This document shows, piece after piece, positions 54,975-63,536 of a stretch of DNA of 64,000 nucleotides (its first letter is position 1; each line of letters begins with the position of its first letter). The notes under the pieces are model-generated. The model ran no database searches. It saw only the letters and a list, made by a program, of their open reading frames with translations, and was not told where the DNA came from. The DNA is from UTCFX2 sp963827155. GTDB taxonomy: Bacteria > Chloroflexota > Anaerolineae > Anaerolineales > UBA4823. Position numbers and translations under genes: made by a program. Location of the stretch: contig CAWGZV010000002.1 of the NCBI GenBank assembly GCA_963827155.1, positions 1,240,001 through 1,304,000 on the forward strand, written 5' to 3'.

Positions 54975-55207
54975 CTCGCTTGGTTATAATTGCATTGCCC
55001 GTTCTAGCAGAATTCGGACTACAGGTCCACACAACTGTTCGGGCATTGCGGTTAGATGGCGCAGCAACCTTTGCTCGGTGACGGTCTCTCGGACCAATTC
55101 GCAGACGGCCTGTTGCGCCATCTCGCATCATACCATTTGAGATGGCATGGCGAGCCTGCTCCGTGACGGTTTTCTCCACCAAGACACAGATCGGTCTGCC
55201 ATGCCCA
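54975..55207 (-). ncRNA. Candidate IS110 bridge RNA (upstream non-coding end)
   Basis: The transposase's upstream end has two hairpins with the same internal design. One is closed by GGCATGGC/GCCATGCC (55144-55151 with 55198-55205). The other is closed by AGATGGCGCA/TGCGCCATCT (55054-55063 with 55114-55123). Both loops contain TGCTCSGTGACGGTYTYTC and then ACCAANNCRCAGA. Two-loop bridge RNAs in this position are established for IS110 elements. The loop at 55176-55189 reads CCACCAAGACACAG, 12 of 14 bases identical to the target-like word CCACAGAGACACAG. Confidence 0.55.
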
Positions 55208-55227
55208 ATTTTCATCATACTAGCAGT

Positions 55228-55458
55228 ACACAGAGCTCACAGAGATTCTTAATGATAAGGTCTCTGTGGCTCTGTGTTAATATTTTGAAAAGCCGGCGGG
55301 AGCGAGGTGTTTGGGTTGGATATATGGATCATCATTACGGATCGACCAGGCTGCCGACCGGATTGGCTGTGCGGTGGGAGCATAAAAGGGCTAAATCGGA
55401 GAATCTTTGGTAGAATTAATCAGACCCGTGGAGAAAATGAAGCCAGAGGGAATCGAAA
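55228..55458. other. Intergenic region with repeat copy
   Basis: Right half of the interrupted dispersed repeat (ACACAGAGCTCACAGAG), then an inverted copy (TCTCTGTGGCTCTGTG at about 55261-55276), which together could form a hairpin. No gene. Confidence 0.5.
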
Positions 55459-56037
55459 ATGATGGACAACAAGAACAGCAAACGTATGGAACTGTCAGCA
55501 GAACAGCGTGAAGAGCTGCTGCGGGGATTGAAAGCCCGTTTTGAGAAGAATATGAAACGCCACGAAGGCGTTGAATGGGCGAAAGTTCAGGCAAGGCTGG
55601 AAGCAAAGCCCGAAAAACTTTGGTCGCTCAGCGAGATGGAAAGGACCGGAGGCGAACCGGATGTCGTTGGCATCGATCCTAAGACAGGCGAAATCCTTTT
55701 TTATGATTGTTCGGCGGAAAGCCCTAAAGGCCGCAGAAACGCCTGCTACGACCGTGAGGCGCAGATGGGAAGGAAAGCGTTTCCACCGGAAACCAACGCG
55801 ATCGATCTGGCAGCCGAGATGGGGATTGAGATGTTGACGGAAGAACAATATCGGGAGCTGCAGACGCTAGGAAATTTCGATACGAAGACTTCGAGCTGGG
55901 TGATCACCCCGGCGGCTATTCGAAAACTAGGCGGCGCCCTGTTTGCCGACCGGCGCTACGACCATGTCTTCATTTACCACAACGGCGCAGATTCTTACTA
56001 TGCCGCCAGGGGGTTCCGCGGGGCGCTGCGGGTGTAG
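55459..56037 (+). CDS. DUF4256 family protein
   Basis: 192 residues. Matches the uncharacterised DUF4256 family by its ordered landmarks: LLRGLKARFEKNMKRHEGVE, WSLSEMERTGGEPDVVGID, YDCSAESPKGRRNACYDREA, EMGIEMLTEEQYRELQTLGN, DTKTSSWVITPAAIRKLGGA and YHNGADSYYAARGFRGALRV. The length is as expected. Probably cytosolic; role unknown. It starts a rightward pair with the next gene, 37 bases away. Confidence 0.85.
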   Translation: MMDNKNSKRMELSAEQREELLRGLKARFEKNMKRHEGVEWAKVQARLEAKPEKLWSLSEMERTGGEPDVVGIDPKTGEILFYDCSAESPKGRRNACYDREAQMGRKAFPPETNAIDLAAEMGIEMLTEEQYRELQTLGNFDTKTSSWVITPAAIRKLGGALFADRRYDHVFIYHNGADSYYAARGFRGALRV

Positions 56038-56074
56038 ATTTAATTGAGACGCCGAAATTTGATTTGAGTGCAGA

Positions 56075-56668
56075 ATGAACCCTAAGGTCGATGAATTTAT
56101 CCAGAATTCCGGCAAGTGGCAGCAGGAATTCGAAAAATTGAGGGAGATCATCCTTGACTGCGCGCTGAGCGAAGAGCTGAAGTGGGGCAATCCATGCTAC
56201 GCGGATGAGAAGAGAAACATCGTTCTAATGCATGCATTCAAAGATTACTGCGCGCTTTTGTTTTTCAAGGGCGCCTTGCTGAACGATCCCCAGGGCATCC
56301 TGATCCAACAATCGGAAAATGTCCAGGCGGCGCGCCAGATCCGGTTCACCAGTCTGCAAGAAATCGTTAAGCTGGAACCCTACCTGAAAGCGTATATTCG
56401 TGAAGCGATTGAGGTTGAAAAAGCCGGATTAAAGGTAGATTTTAAAGAGACGGCAGAATTCAACATGCCAGAAGAATTTCAAGTCCAATTGGATGAAAAC
56501 CCAGCTTTGAAAGCTGCATTTGAGGGATTGACGCCGGGGAGGCAGAGAGCATATTTGCTGCATTTTTCGGCGCCCAAACAAGCCAAGACGCGGGAGGCAA
56601 GGGTTGTGAAATGGATCCCGCAGATTCTCAACGGGAAGGGATTGAATGATCGGACGCGCAGCGAATAA
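56075..56668 (+). CDS. YdeI/DUF1801-like protein
   Basis: 197 residues. MNPKVDEFIQNSGKWQQEFE, ELKWGNPCYADEKRNIVLMH, AFKDYCALLFFKGALLNDPQ and ARQIRFTSLQEIVKLEPYLK are the DUF1801 core. LTPGRQRAYLLHFSAPKQAK then TREARVVKWIPQILNGKGL is the YdeI C-terminal helical part. Cytosolic; in relatives linked to stress tolerance, but the biochemical role is unproven. Confidence 0.85.
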   Translation: MNPKVDEFIQNSGKWQQEFEKLREIILDCALSEELKWGNPCYADEKRNIVLMHAFKDYCALLFFKGALLNDPQGILIQQSENVQAARQIRFTSLQEIVKLEPYLKAYIREAIEVEKAGLKVDFKETAEFNMPEEFQVQLDENPALKAAFEGLTPGRQRAYLLHFSAPKQAKTREARVVKWIPQILNGKGLNDRTRSE

Positions 56669-56709
56669 TCGATGCTAACGGGACCGGATACACTGGGGGA
56701 AATGTGGTA

Positions 56710-57768
56710 TTAATCGTCCCCAGTCTGGCTTTCAATTCTTTCCATTTTGGGTGCAGATGCCTTCCCCCGCATCCCATTCCCGGAGAGCGCTCCGACATAC
56801 ACCCCGAGCAGCACCAGCAGACCGCCGAGCAGCAGCAGCAGGCTGATCTCTTCGCCAGCCAGAGTGGTGGCGAGCAGGACGGCGACGATCGGGGAGAGGA
56901 CGAAGGCGTATGAGGCGCCGCTCGCCGTCCAGCGCGAGAGGGTAAAGAGATACAGCCCAAATGTCCCCACTGTTCCCAGGGTCGCAAGGTAAAGAAAAGC
57001 AAGCCAAACCCCACTGCTGACGGGCAATGCGGGAGTTTCCCCGATCATGAAGGAGCCTGCCAGCATGATCAGGCTGCCGGCAGTCATGGCGATGGCGTTG
57101 ATGGCGAGCGGATGGCTGGGCGGGATCAGCTTGGCAATAATCCCCAATTCGGCGATGCAGGCAGAGCCCGCTAATATTGCAATCAGGTGGGGGATCGAGA
57201 GCTGGGTGCCGTTATATAATGAAGAGCCCGTGATGGCGGCTATTCCAACCACTGCGATCAGTCCGCCGATCACTCCCCGAAGGCGGAGGGTTTCGATCCC
57301 GTGAAAACTGGCAAAGAATATCGTCAGCAGCGGGACCATGGACATGATGGTTGAAGTCACCCCGGCGGGGGTCTTAATTAACCCCCAACCTAAAAGCAGA
57401 AAAGCCGCACCGACCCCCAGAGCGCCGTACAGCACCGCACCTGACAGGGCTTTGCCGTGCGGCAGCGGCGCCCTTTTTACCAGGGCAAACGCCCAGAAGA
57501 TCAGCGCGCCCAAACCGAAGCGCATGAATCCAGCCCAATATGCGGGGACCTCCGAATAGACAAAACGCAAGGCGAGCGGGGCGCTGCCCACGATCAGCAC
57601 AAAACCGGCGAATGCCGCCATTGTCAGCCGGTCGGGGAGCGCCAGCGGGCCTGCCCCCGGCGCCGCAGCCTTTTCCTCGTCGGTGACCGGCAGGACGACC
57701 ATCCCTTCTGCACAAGCGGGACCGATAAAGGGTTGGGATTTCGTTTCTACAGCCATTTTCCCTCGCAT
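56710..57768 (-). CDS. EamA/DMT family transporter
   Basis: 352 residues with a 45-residue polar N-terminus and about ten membrane helices in two EamA repeats (RLTMAAFAGFVLIVGSAPLA, PAYWAGFMRFGLGALIFWAF, GALGVGAAFLLLGWGLIKTP; then SIPHLIAILAGSACIAELGI and ASGASYAFVLSPIVAVLLAT). Probable inner-membrane exporter or importer of a small metabolite. Paralogous to the gene at 58078-59076, about 300 bp upstream on the same strand. Confidence 0.85.
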   Translation of the reverse strand: MRGKMAVETKSQPFIGPACAEGMVVLPVTDEEKAAAPGAGPLALPDRLTMAAFAGFVLIVGSAPLALRFVYSEVPAYWAGFMRFGLGALIFWAFALVKRAPLPHGKALSGAVLYGALGVGAAFLLLGWGLIKTPAGVTSTIMSMVPLLTIFFASFHGIETLRLRGVIGGLIAVVGIAAITGSSLYNGTQLSIPHLIAILAGSACIAELGIIAKLIPPSHPLAINAIAMTAGSLIMLAGSFMIGETPALPVSSGVWLAFLYLATLGTVGTFGLYLFTLSRWTASGASYAFVLSPIVAVLLATTLAGEEISLLLLLGGLLVLLGVYVGALSGNGMRGKASAPKMERIESQTGDD

Positions 57769-58077
57769 TCTGCTTGCTGGACTGTTGGAATGAGGTGAGA
57801 AGTCGTACTTCGGCTTCCCCCACGGTATACACCCTGCGAGGTGCGTATGCGGATATATTACACCTTAATTGTAATAATTTGATGAAAAATTTCTAGGGAA
57901 ATTTTAATCGTGCCGCGGCAGAAGAAAATGTGATCCATCTTCCGGATTCTGGCGGCAACGAATAACGATTTTTATCCTTATGAAATCTCTGTGGACTCTG
58001 TGCCTCCTCTGTGTCTCTGCGTTATTGTTCTTGCTTTGAATTAAGATTTCCCTTTGCGTTCTTTGCGTGCTTAGCGG
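57769..58077. repeat. Intergenic dispersed repeats between the two transporters
   Basis: Inverted-orientation copies: CTGTGCCTCCTCTGTGTCTC at about 57998-58017 and TTTGCGTTCTTTGCGTGCTT at about 58053-58072, ending at the downstream end of the next gene. No gene. Confidence 0.6.
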
Positions 58078-59076
58078 TTAAATCTTTCCGCCCTTCCCAT
58101 TCCCCGAGAGCACCCCCACCCACACCCCGAATAGCACGACCGCCCCACCGAGCAGGAAGACCCAGGTGACCGCCTCGCCGGTCAGGCTCGCAGCCAGGAT
58201 GACGGTCACGATCGGGGAGAGCACGAAGCCGTACGAGACCCCGCTGGCGGTCCAATGCGAGACGACGTAGAAATAGAGGCTGAAAACCACCAGCCCGCCG
58301 ATCGTGACCAGGTAGAGCAGCACCAGCCAGACCTCCCGGCTGGCGGGTAATGCCCGCGGCTCACCGATCAGGAGCGAGCCGGCGAGCAAGACGACCGCCC
58401 CGAGGGTCATGGCGATGGCGTTGGTGACAAATGGGTTGCTGCGCTGGATGCGCTTGGCGACCACCCCCGATTGCGCCATGCACGATGCCCCCAGCACGAT
58501 CGCGAGCAGGTGCGGCGGAGAGAGCACCAGGCCCGAGCTCAGCGAGCTGCCCATGATCACCACGATCCCAGCCACCGCCAGCAGGGCGCCCAGGACCCCC
58601 CGGCCGCGCAGCTTCTCCTGCCCCTGCAGGCTGGCGAAGATCAGGGTGAGCAGCGGGATGATCGACATGATGATGGCATAGACGCTGGCAGGCGTCTTGA
58701 TCAGACCCCAGAGGGCGAAAAGGAAGGCCAGGCCGGTGCTCAACAGGCCGTAAAGCGCCGCCCCGGCAAGGGCACGGCCGTGCGGCAGCGGGATGCGCCG
58801 GACGGCGACGATCGCCCAGAAGATCGCCCCGGCCAGCAGGAAGCGCAGAAATCCGCCCCAATAGGGCGCCAGCTCATGATAGGTGAAGCGGATGGCGACC
58901 GAGGCGCTGCCGACGATCAGGATAAACAGCCCGAAGGCGACGAGCACCCGGCCAGAGGGCAGGGCGGCGCGCTGGGCAGGGACTCCAGCAGGCTGCACGG
59001 CAGCGGGGAGGACCGCAAGAGGCGCTTCAGGGCAGCCGGTTGGGACCAGTGGGGTTTCTTCTGCCTGTACTGCCAA
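58078..59076 (-). CDS. EamA/DMT family transporter, paralogue
   Basis: 332 residues, ten membrane helices in two EamA repeats: VLVAFGLFILIVGSASVAIR, LAPYWGGFLRFLLAGAIFWA, GLAFLFALWGLIKTPASVYA, LLAIVLGASCMAQSGVVAKR, ASGVSYGFVLSPIVTVILAA. The N-terminus (about 40 residues) is Pro/Ala-rich and poorly conserved. The pair with the preceding transporter looks like a tandem duplication. Confidence 0.85.
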   Translation of the reverse strand: MAVQAEETPLVPTGCPEAPLAVLPAAVQPAGVPAQRAALPSGRVLVAFGLFILIVGSASVAIRFTYHELAPYWGGFLRFLLAGAIFWAIVAVRRIPLPHGRALAGAALYGLLSTGLAFLFALWGLIKTPASVYAIIMSIIPLLTLIFASLQGQEKLRGRGVLGALLAVAGIVVIMGSSLSSGLVLSPPHLLAIVLGASCMAQSGVVAKRIQRSNPFVTNAIAMTLGAVVLLAGSLLIGEPRALPASREVWLVLLYLVTIGGLVVFSLYFYVVSHWTASGVSYGFVLSPIVTVILAASLTGEAVTWVFLLGGAVVLFGVWVGVLSGNGKGGKI

Positions 59077-59182
59077 ATAATTCCTCCAATAAACGGATCA
59101 GCGCGTACAGTCATCCGTTTATCCGTTGGGTATCCGTTGTCCGGATGACCAATTCTACCTACCTTACTACCTTACTTATACC

Positions 59183-60747
59183 CTACTTCGTAAGCACCGG
59201 CAGGAAGAGATGGTCGTCGCGCTCGTTCGGGCTGCGTTCGAGGGCGCCGATGTCGCAGGCAGCCTCGAACTGGGCGGGAGAAGCCGCGAATGTCGGTCGC
59301 TACCCCGCCGCACTGCCCGCTGTCAAGGGCAGGGCTGTCTACCTTGGGCAGGGGCAGGAAGGCGCCTGCCGGGCTGATCCAGAGCCCAAGCTTCGGGTCG
59401 GTGTTCGGCTTGTCGCTGACCTGGAGGAGACTGCATGAATTATCGCTGCCGATATTAAAACCCTGTGAGGTGATCGAGCCGGTGCAATCATCCCCGGCGG
59501 CCTGGATGATCGAGTTTTTAAGGTTGAAAAATGTCCCATCAAGGATCTGGATTGCAGTGCCAGGCGCTTGCGCTCCGGGATTGAGGATTGTTGAGAAATT
59601 GACGCTTACATTTCCGTTCCCTAGGATATCTTCTGCATATAACCCCTCATTGTAAGCAAGGAATGAATTCACGATCGAAACGAGGCCGCCTGCATAAATT
59701 CCGCCGCCTGAAGTGTTTGTTGAATTGTTCAAAAAGATTGACTTTTCAATCTCAAGCTCTGCGCCGGTCAGGTTGTATATACCTCCACCCGCTACGTCTG
59801 CAATATTCTTGTTGAAGAGAACATTTACCAGCCGGGTGTTCCCAATATTGAATAAACCGCCTCCGCCGAACGCAGCCGTGTTGTTTGCAAACAAGGTGTC
59901 GGTGATCCGGGCGGCGCCCTCAATCAAAGCCCCGCCGCTTGTTAAACCCGAGTTCGATGTCAAGGTTAAATCCTTCATATCGAGGCTCGAATTAGGCGTG
60001 ATATAGATGGCGCCGCCGTCATCCTCTTCGGAGGAGTTGTGATCGAAGATAGTATTTTCAATGACTACGTTTGGACCATCCCAAACCAGGAGCGCTCCGC
60101 CTCCGTATGGATCACCCGTTGCGGTGTTGTGGTGAAAATTACTATCGGAGATCTGAGTGGTCGCACCATCAAAACGTGGATAGACGGCGCCTCCTCCTGC
60201 AGCGTGATTGTATGCAAATTCGCTGTTGTTCTTAATCGTCAGCGGTCCGAAAGTTACGATCGCCCCGCCGTTGTTCGCCGCGCCGGTGAAGTTGTTCAGG
60301 AATTTGCAGTGATCGATCGTCAGCGAGCCGGTGTTGTAGATCGCACCGCCGTCAAAAAAGCCGTTGTTTCCGCCGCCGTTAGTGACGGTGAGATTCTTAA
60401 GGGTCAGCGAGGCGGTGGTACCGATGGTGAACAGCCGGGCGGTGTTCTGCCCGCTCAAGATCGCCAGGTCGCCGCCGTCGATCGTCACCGCGGTAGTGAT
60501 CGATTTCTGCAGCCCGAAATAGATGTAAAACGGCGCATCCCCGCAGTCGAAGGAGATCGTCCCGCCGCCGCCGGTCTGGACAGTGCTCAGGGCGGCGATG
60601 AATTCGGTCTCACCGCATGCTCCCGCCGACGACCGCATCGGCAGCAAGCGCCTGGGGAACGGGAAGCGAAAATTGGGCTGCAAACAGAAGGACTATCTTC
60701 AAAACCAGGCGAAAGAAAAGCTTATTACCACCCTTGAAACAAATCAT
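59183..60747 (-). CDS. Secreted right-handed beta-helix protein, FLPVLTK C-terminus, two frameshifts
   Basis: The main frame (60683-59172) is a beta-helix with many GGA/GGG turns (GFFDGGAIYNTGSLTIDHCK, AFGGGGLFNIGNTRLVNVLF, TSGGGIYAGGLVSIVNSFLA). The true start is the ATG at 60747 (MICFKGGNKLFFRLVLKIVL, a signal peptide ending QALA), which needs a one-base shift near 60620. At the other end a one-base shift near 59260 gives FEAACDIGALERSPNERDDH then LFLPVLTK, stopping at 59183; otherwise the chain ends in random sequence. Repaired length about 520 residues. A probable surface-attached polysaccharide-binding or -cleaving protein. Confidence 0.75.
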
Positions 60748-61010
60748 TTTCAATCCCTTGAAGTCGTGGGAATCAGGATAGGAAAATTACATGATAATTA
60801 CGATCTTATTAGATTATATTCCATTTTCATGTTTTAGGGGGTGAATAGCAGGATCTCGATCGACGGATATCGGTTAATCCATTCGATTTCGGCGGTCCGA
60901 GGGGGGCATTTCCGGGCTCAACGACCCCGGCTTCAAATTACGATCACGGCAGCATGGTTTCGCCTTCGCCCAACTTGCGATGGATTGGTTCATTTTGGTT
61001 GAATGGATGA
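60748..61010. other. Intergenic region
   Basis: AT-rich gap between the divergent beta-helix and SDR genes. I see no gene and no clear repeat. Confidence 0.4.
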
Positions 61011-61038
61011 TTGACTTTTCAATGGAGTGCACTATACT
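61011..61038 (+). promoter_or_regulatory. Sigma-70-type promoter of the SDR gene
   Basis: TTGACT, 16 bases, TATACT; the ATG follows 31 bases later. Confidence 0.6.
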
Positions 61039-61069
61039 GAAATCAACGGGGTAAGAATAGGAGCTGCGA

Positions 61070-61933
61070 ATGGTTATTGACCCTAGAAGCAAGTCCGTTC
61101 TCATCACAGGGGCATCAACCGGGATTGGCAGGATCACAGCCCTGCATTTGGAAAAACTCGGGTTCACGGTGTTCGCCACCGTCCGCCGCCCGGAGGATTG
61201 CCTGGCTCTGCACGAAGCGAGTACAGGGCTGCTCGTGCCAGTGCTGATGGATGTCGTCGATCCGGCGAGCATCCAGCGAACCCGGGAAGAAATCGAGCGG
61301 CACACCGGGCCGGCAGGATTGTGGGGGCTGGTGAACAACGCTGCAGTCGCATTCTCCGGTCCGTGGGAGGTCATCCCGCTAGAGCAGCTCCGCTATATAT
61401 TTGAGGTGAACTTCTTCGGGCTGCTGGCGGTCACCCAAGCCATGCTTCCGATGCTGCGCCAGGCTCAAGGCAGGGTGGTCAATATCAGCTCCACTGCCAC
61501 GCTGATGCGAGTGCAATTCCACGGACCCTATACAACTTCCAAGCTGAGCGTAAATGGGTTGACCGACAGTCTGCGCCAGGAGCTCAAACCTTTTGGTATG
61601 CGAGTCTCCAACGTGATCTGCGGCAGCATCCAAACCCCGATGTGGGAGCGAGGCACGCAGACCTCCTCGGAAATCTTCAAGGCTGCCGAGCCTGAGTTGA
61701 AAAGCCTCTATTATGAGCGCTACCACACCCTCGGCGAATACCTTGACCGCCTTGGCCGAAACGGGGTCCTCCCAGAGGCAGCTGCAGCCGCAATCGCCCG
61801 GGCTCTGACCGATGAAAATCCAAAATTCACCTATCCGGTCGGAGCGGACGCGCGCCTGTTCATGTTCGCCCATCTGGTGCCGGCACGGCTGCTGGACTGG
61901 ATCAGGGATCGGGAGATTGGGTTCAAACGGTAA
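61070..61933 (+). CDS. Short-chain dehydrogenase/reductase (SDR)
   Basis: 287 residues. Cofactor loop GASTGIGRITALHL, the Asp in LMDVVDPASI, LVNNAAVAFSGPWE, the catalytic Ser in VVNISSTATLMRV and Y-x3-K in YTTSKLSVNGLTDSLRQEL. Classical SDR; the extended C-terminus (PVGADARLFMFAHLVPARLL) resembles retinol-dehydrogenase-like members. Substrate unknown. Its 3' end overlaps the convergent MFS gene by 11 bases. Confidence 0.9.
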   Translation: MVIDPRSKSVLITGASTGIGRITALHLEKLGFTVFATVRRPEDCLALHEASTGLLVPVLMDVVDPASIQRTREEIERHTGPAGLWGLVNNAAVAFSGPWEVIPLEQLRYIFEVNFFGLLAVTQAMLPMLRQAQGRVVNISSTATLMRVQFHGPYTTSKLSVNGLTDSLRQELKPFGMRVSNVICGSIQTPMWERGTQTSSEIFKAAEPELKSLYYERYHTLGEYLDRLGRNGVLPEAAAAAIARALTDENPKFTYPVGADARLFMFAHLVPARLLDWIRDREIGFKR

Positions 61934-63536
61934 TTTTCAGCCCCCCAGCAGCCCTTCGATCGCGGCGGAAGGTCTCCAGGTCGGGCATCTTCACCATCCG
62001 AAAACCGTTGAGCAGCCCGAGCAGGGCGGCGAACAGCGGAACCAGCAGGGCGACCTGGAGCGCCAGGTAGCGCGCTTCGGTGTTGATCCGGATGATCTCG
62101 TCCTGGACCTCAGCCGGCTGGCTGACGAGCAGCTCTTCGAGCTGGGTGTTGCTCATGATCTGGGCGTCCTCCTCCAACACCTGCGCCACCTGGGACTGCT
62201 GTTCCGGGCTCAGCACGGTGCTGGCATTTGCCAGGTTGGTGAAGGAAAACGAAAGGGCTGCCAGCATGATGGCGCCGGCGAACGCCAGCCCGAACGAGAG
62301 TCCAAACGACCCCGCCGCAGAGTTCACGCCGGCGGCCTCGCTGATGCGCTCTTCGGAGATCGGCGACAGGGTGAAGTTGTTTAACTGGGAAACCAGCAAA
62401 CCCAGACCGGTGCCGGCGATCAGCAAGGGGATGAAGAAGCTCAGACCGGAATCGGCGCGCGGGATAAACGGGATCATCAGCAGTACGCCGAGGAACAGGA
62501 CGCCGAAGCCCACCTGGATCAGGCGGCTCGGGCGGCGCCTGCCCACCCTGCGGCCGGCAAACATCGCCACAAAAAAGATGCTCAGCGAGAGCGGCGCCAT
62601 CGAGAGACCGGTCTGCATGGCAGTGTATTCGAACACCATCTGGAAGTAGATCGGCAAGGCAATCATCATCCCGCCTAAGGCGATATTATTCAGCATCTGC
62701 TGGGTGACACCCAGACGGAAATATTTAGAAACAAACAGCTCAGGATCCAGCAGCGTGGTTTTGCCCTGCTTCTTCGCCCGCACCAGCCAGCGGGCAAACA
62801 GGAACATGGCTAAGAGGCCGACTGCCATTAAGATCCCAACCGATTCGCCCCCCTCCTGCCAGACCAGGATGCTCAGCACGATCCCGCCCATCCCCAAGAC
62901 CGAGAGGACCGAGCCGACAAGATCCGCTTCTCTGGGTCCGGTATAGGGGACATCTTTGACCAGCTTGATATTGGCCAGCACGATGGCGATGATGATGAAT
63001 TCGAGCAGAAAGCCGATCCGCCAGGAGAGGTAGGTGGTGATGAAGCCGCCCAGAAGTGGTCCGACCGCGGCGGCGATGCCGGTGGCGGCGCCGACCAGGG
63101 CATAGGTGCGGGTGCGGGCTGCGCCCTCGAAGTTGCCGTGGATGAGCGACTGCATGGCAGGCAGCAGGAGCGAAGCGCCCAAACCGCCGACGATCGCCCA
63201 AAACAGGATCATCGGGGGCAGGGTCTGGGTCAATGTCATGGCGAGCGCCCCGACAGCATAACCGAGCAGACCCAGGATATAGGCCAGCTTCCTGCCGTAA
63301 AGGTCGCCAATTTTGCTGCCGATCAAGATGAAGGCGGCAGAGACCAGCGCTTCGAGGGCGATCGCCGACTGGACGCCGCTGACGGTGGTATCCAGGTCCT
63401 CCACCACCGCCGAGATCGAGACGTTCATGATGGAGGTGTCGATCACCAGCACGAACATCGCCGCCGCCAGCAGGATCGAAAGCCTGTTGGTGGGGTTTGT
63501 CTGCTTAACTTTTTCGGGTTTGGTCTCTGATGTCAT
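61923..63536 (-). CDS. MFS exporter, DHA2 (EmrB/QacA-like) family
   Basis: 537 residues with 14 predicted membrane helices. FVLVIDTSIMNVSISAVVED is the DHA2-type first helix with the conserved D. GSKIGDLYGRKLAYILGLLG is motif A, and GLGASLLLPAMQSLIHG and GAATGIAAAVGPLLGGFITT are the motif C region. The late loop has SPISEERISEAAGVNSAAGS. A proton-driven multidrug or metabolite exporter is the usual role. The C-terminal extension (YLALQVALLVPLFAALLGLL) completes helix 14. Confidence 0.9.
   Translation of the reverse strand: MTSETKPEKVKQTNPTNRLSILLAAAMFVLVIDTSIMNVSISAVVEDLDTTVSGVQSAIALEALVSAAFILIGSKIGDLYGRKLAYILGLLGYAVGALAMTLTQTLPPMILFWAIVGGLGASLLLPAMQSLIHGNFEGAARTRTYALVGAATGIAAAVGPLLGGFITTYLSWRIGFLLEFIIIAIVLANIKLVKDVPYTGPREADLVGSVLSVLGMGGIVLSILVWQEGGESVGILMAVGLLAMFLFARWLVRAKKQGKTTLLDPELFVSKYFRLGVTQQMLNNIALGGMMIALPIYFQMVFEYTAMQTGLSMAPLSLSIFFVAMFAGRRVGRRRPSRLIQVGFGVLFLGVLLMIPFIPRADSGLSFFIPLLIAGTGLGLLVSQLNNFTLSPISEERISEAAGVNSAAGSFGLSFGLAFAGAIMLAALSFSFTNLANASTVLSPEQQSQVAQVLEEDAQIMSNTQLEELLVSQPAEVQDEIIRINTEARYLALQVALLVPLFAALLGLLNGFRMVKMPDLETFRRDRRAAGGLKITV

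Larger units (their letters stand above)
53869..55227 (-). mobile_element. Complete IS110-type insertion sequence inside a dispersed repeat
   Basis: About 1.36 kb. The left flank ends CACCACAGAG (53859-53868) and the right flank begins ACACAGAGCTC (55228). Joined, they recreate an uninterrupted copy of the CCACAGAGACACAGAG-type dispersed repeat seen elsewhere, so the ends can be placed to within a few bases. There are no terminal inverted repeats or obvious target duplication, as is usual for IS110. The transposase gene and a long non-coding upstream end make up the element. Confidence 0.75.

Noticed and set aside
60039..60737. 232-codon + strand frame
   Set aside because: Antisense to the beta-helix gene; no motif and no ribosome-binding site.
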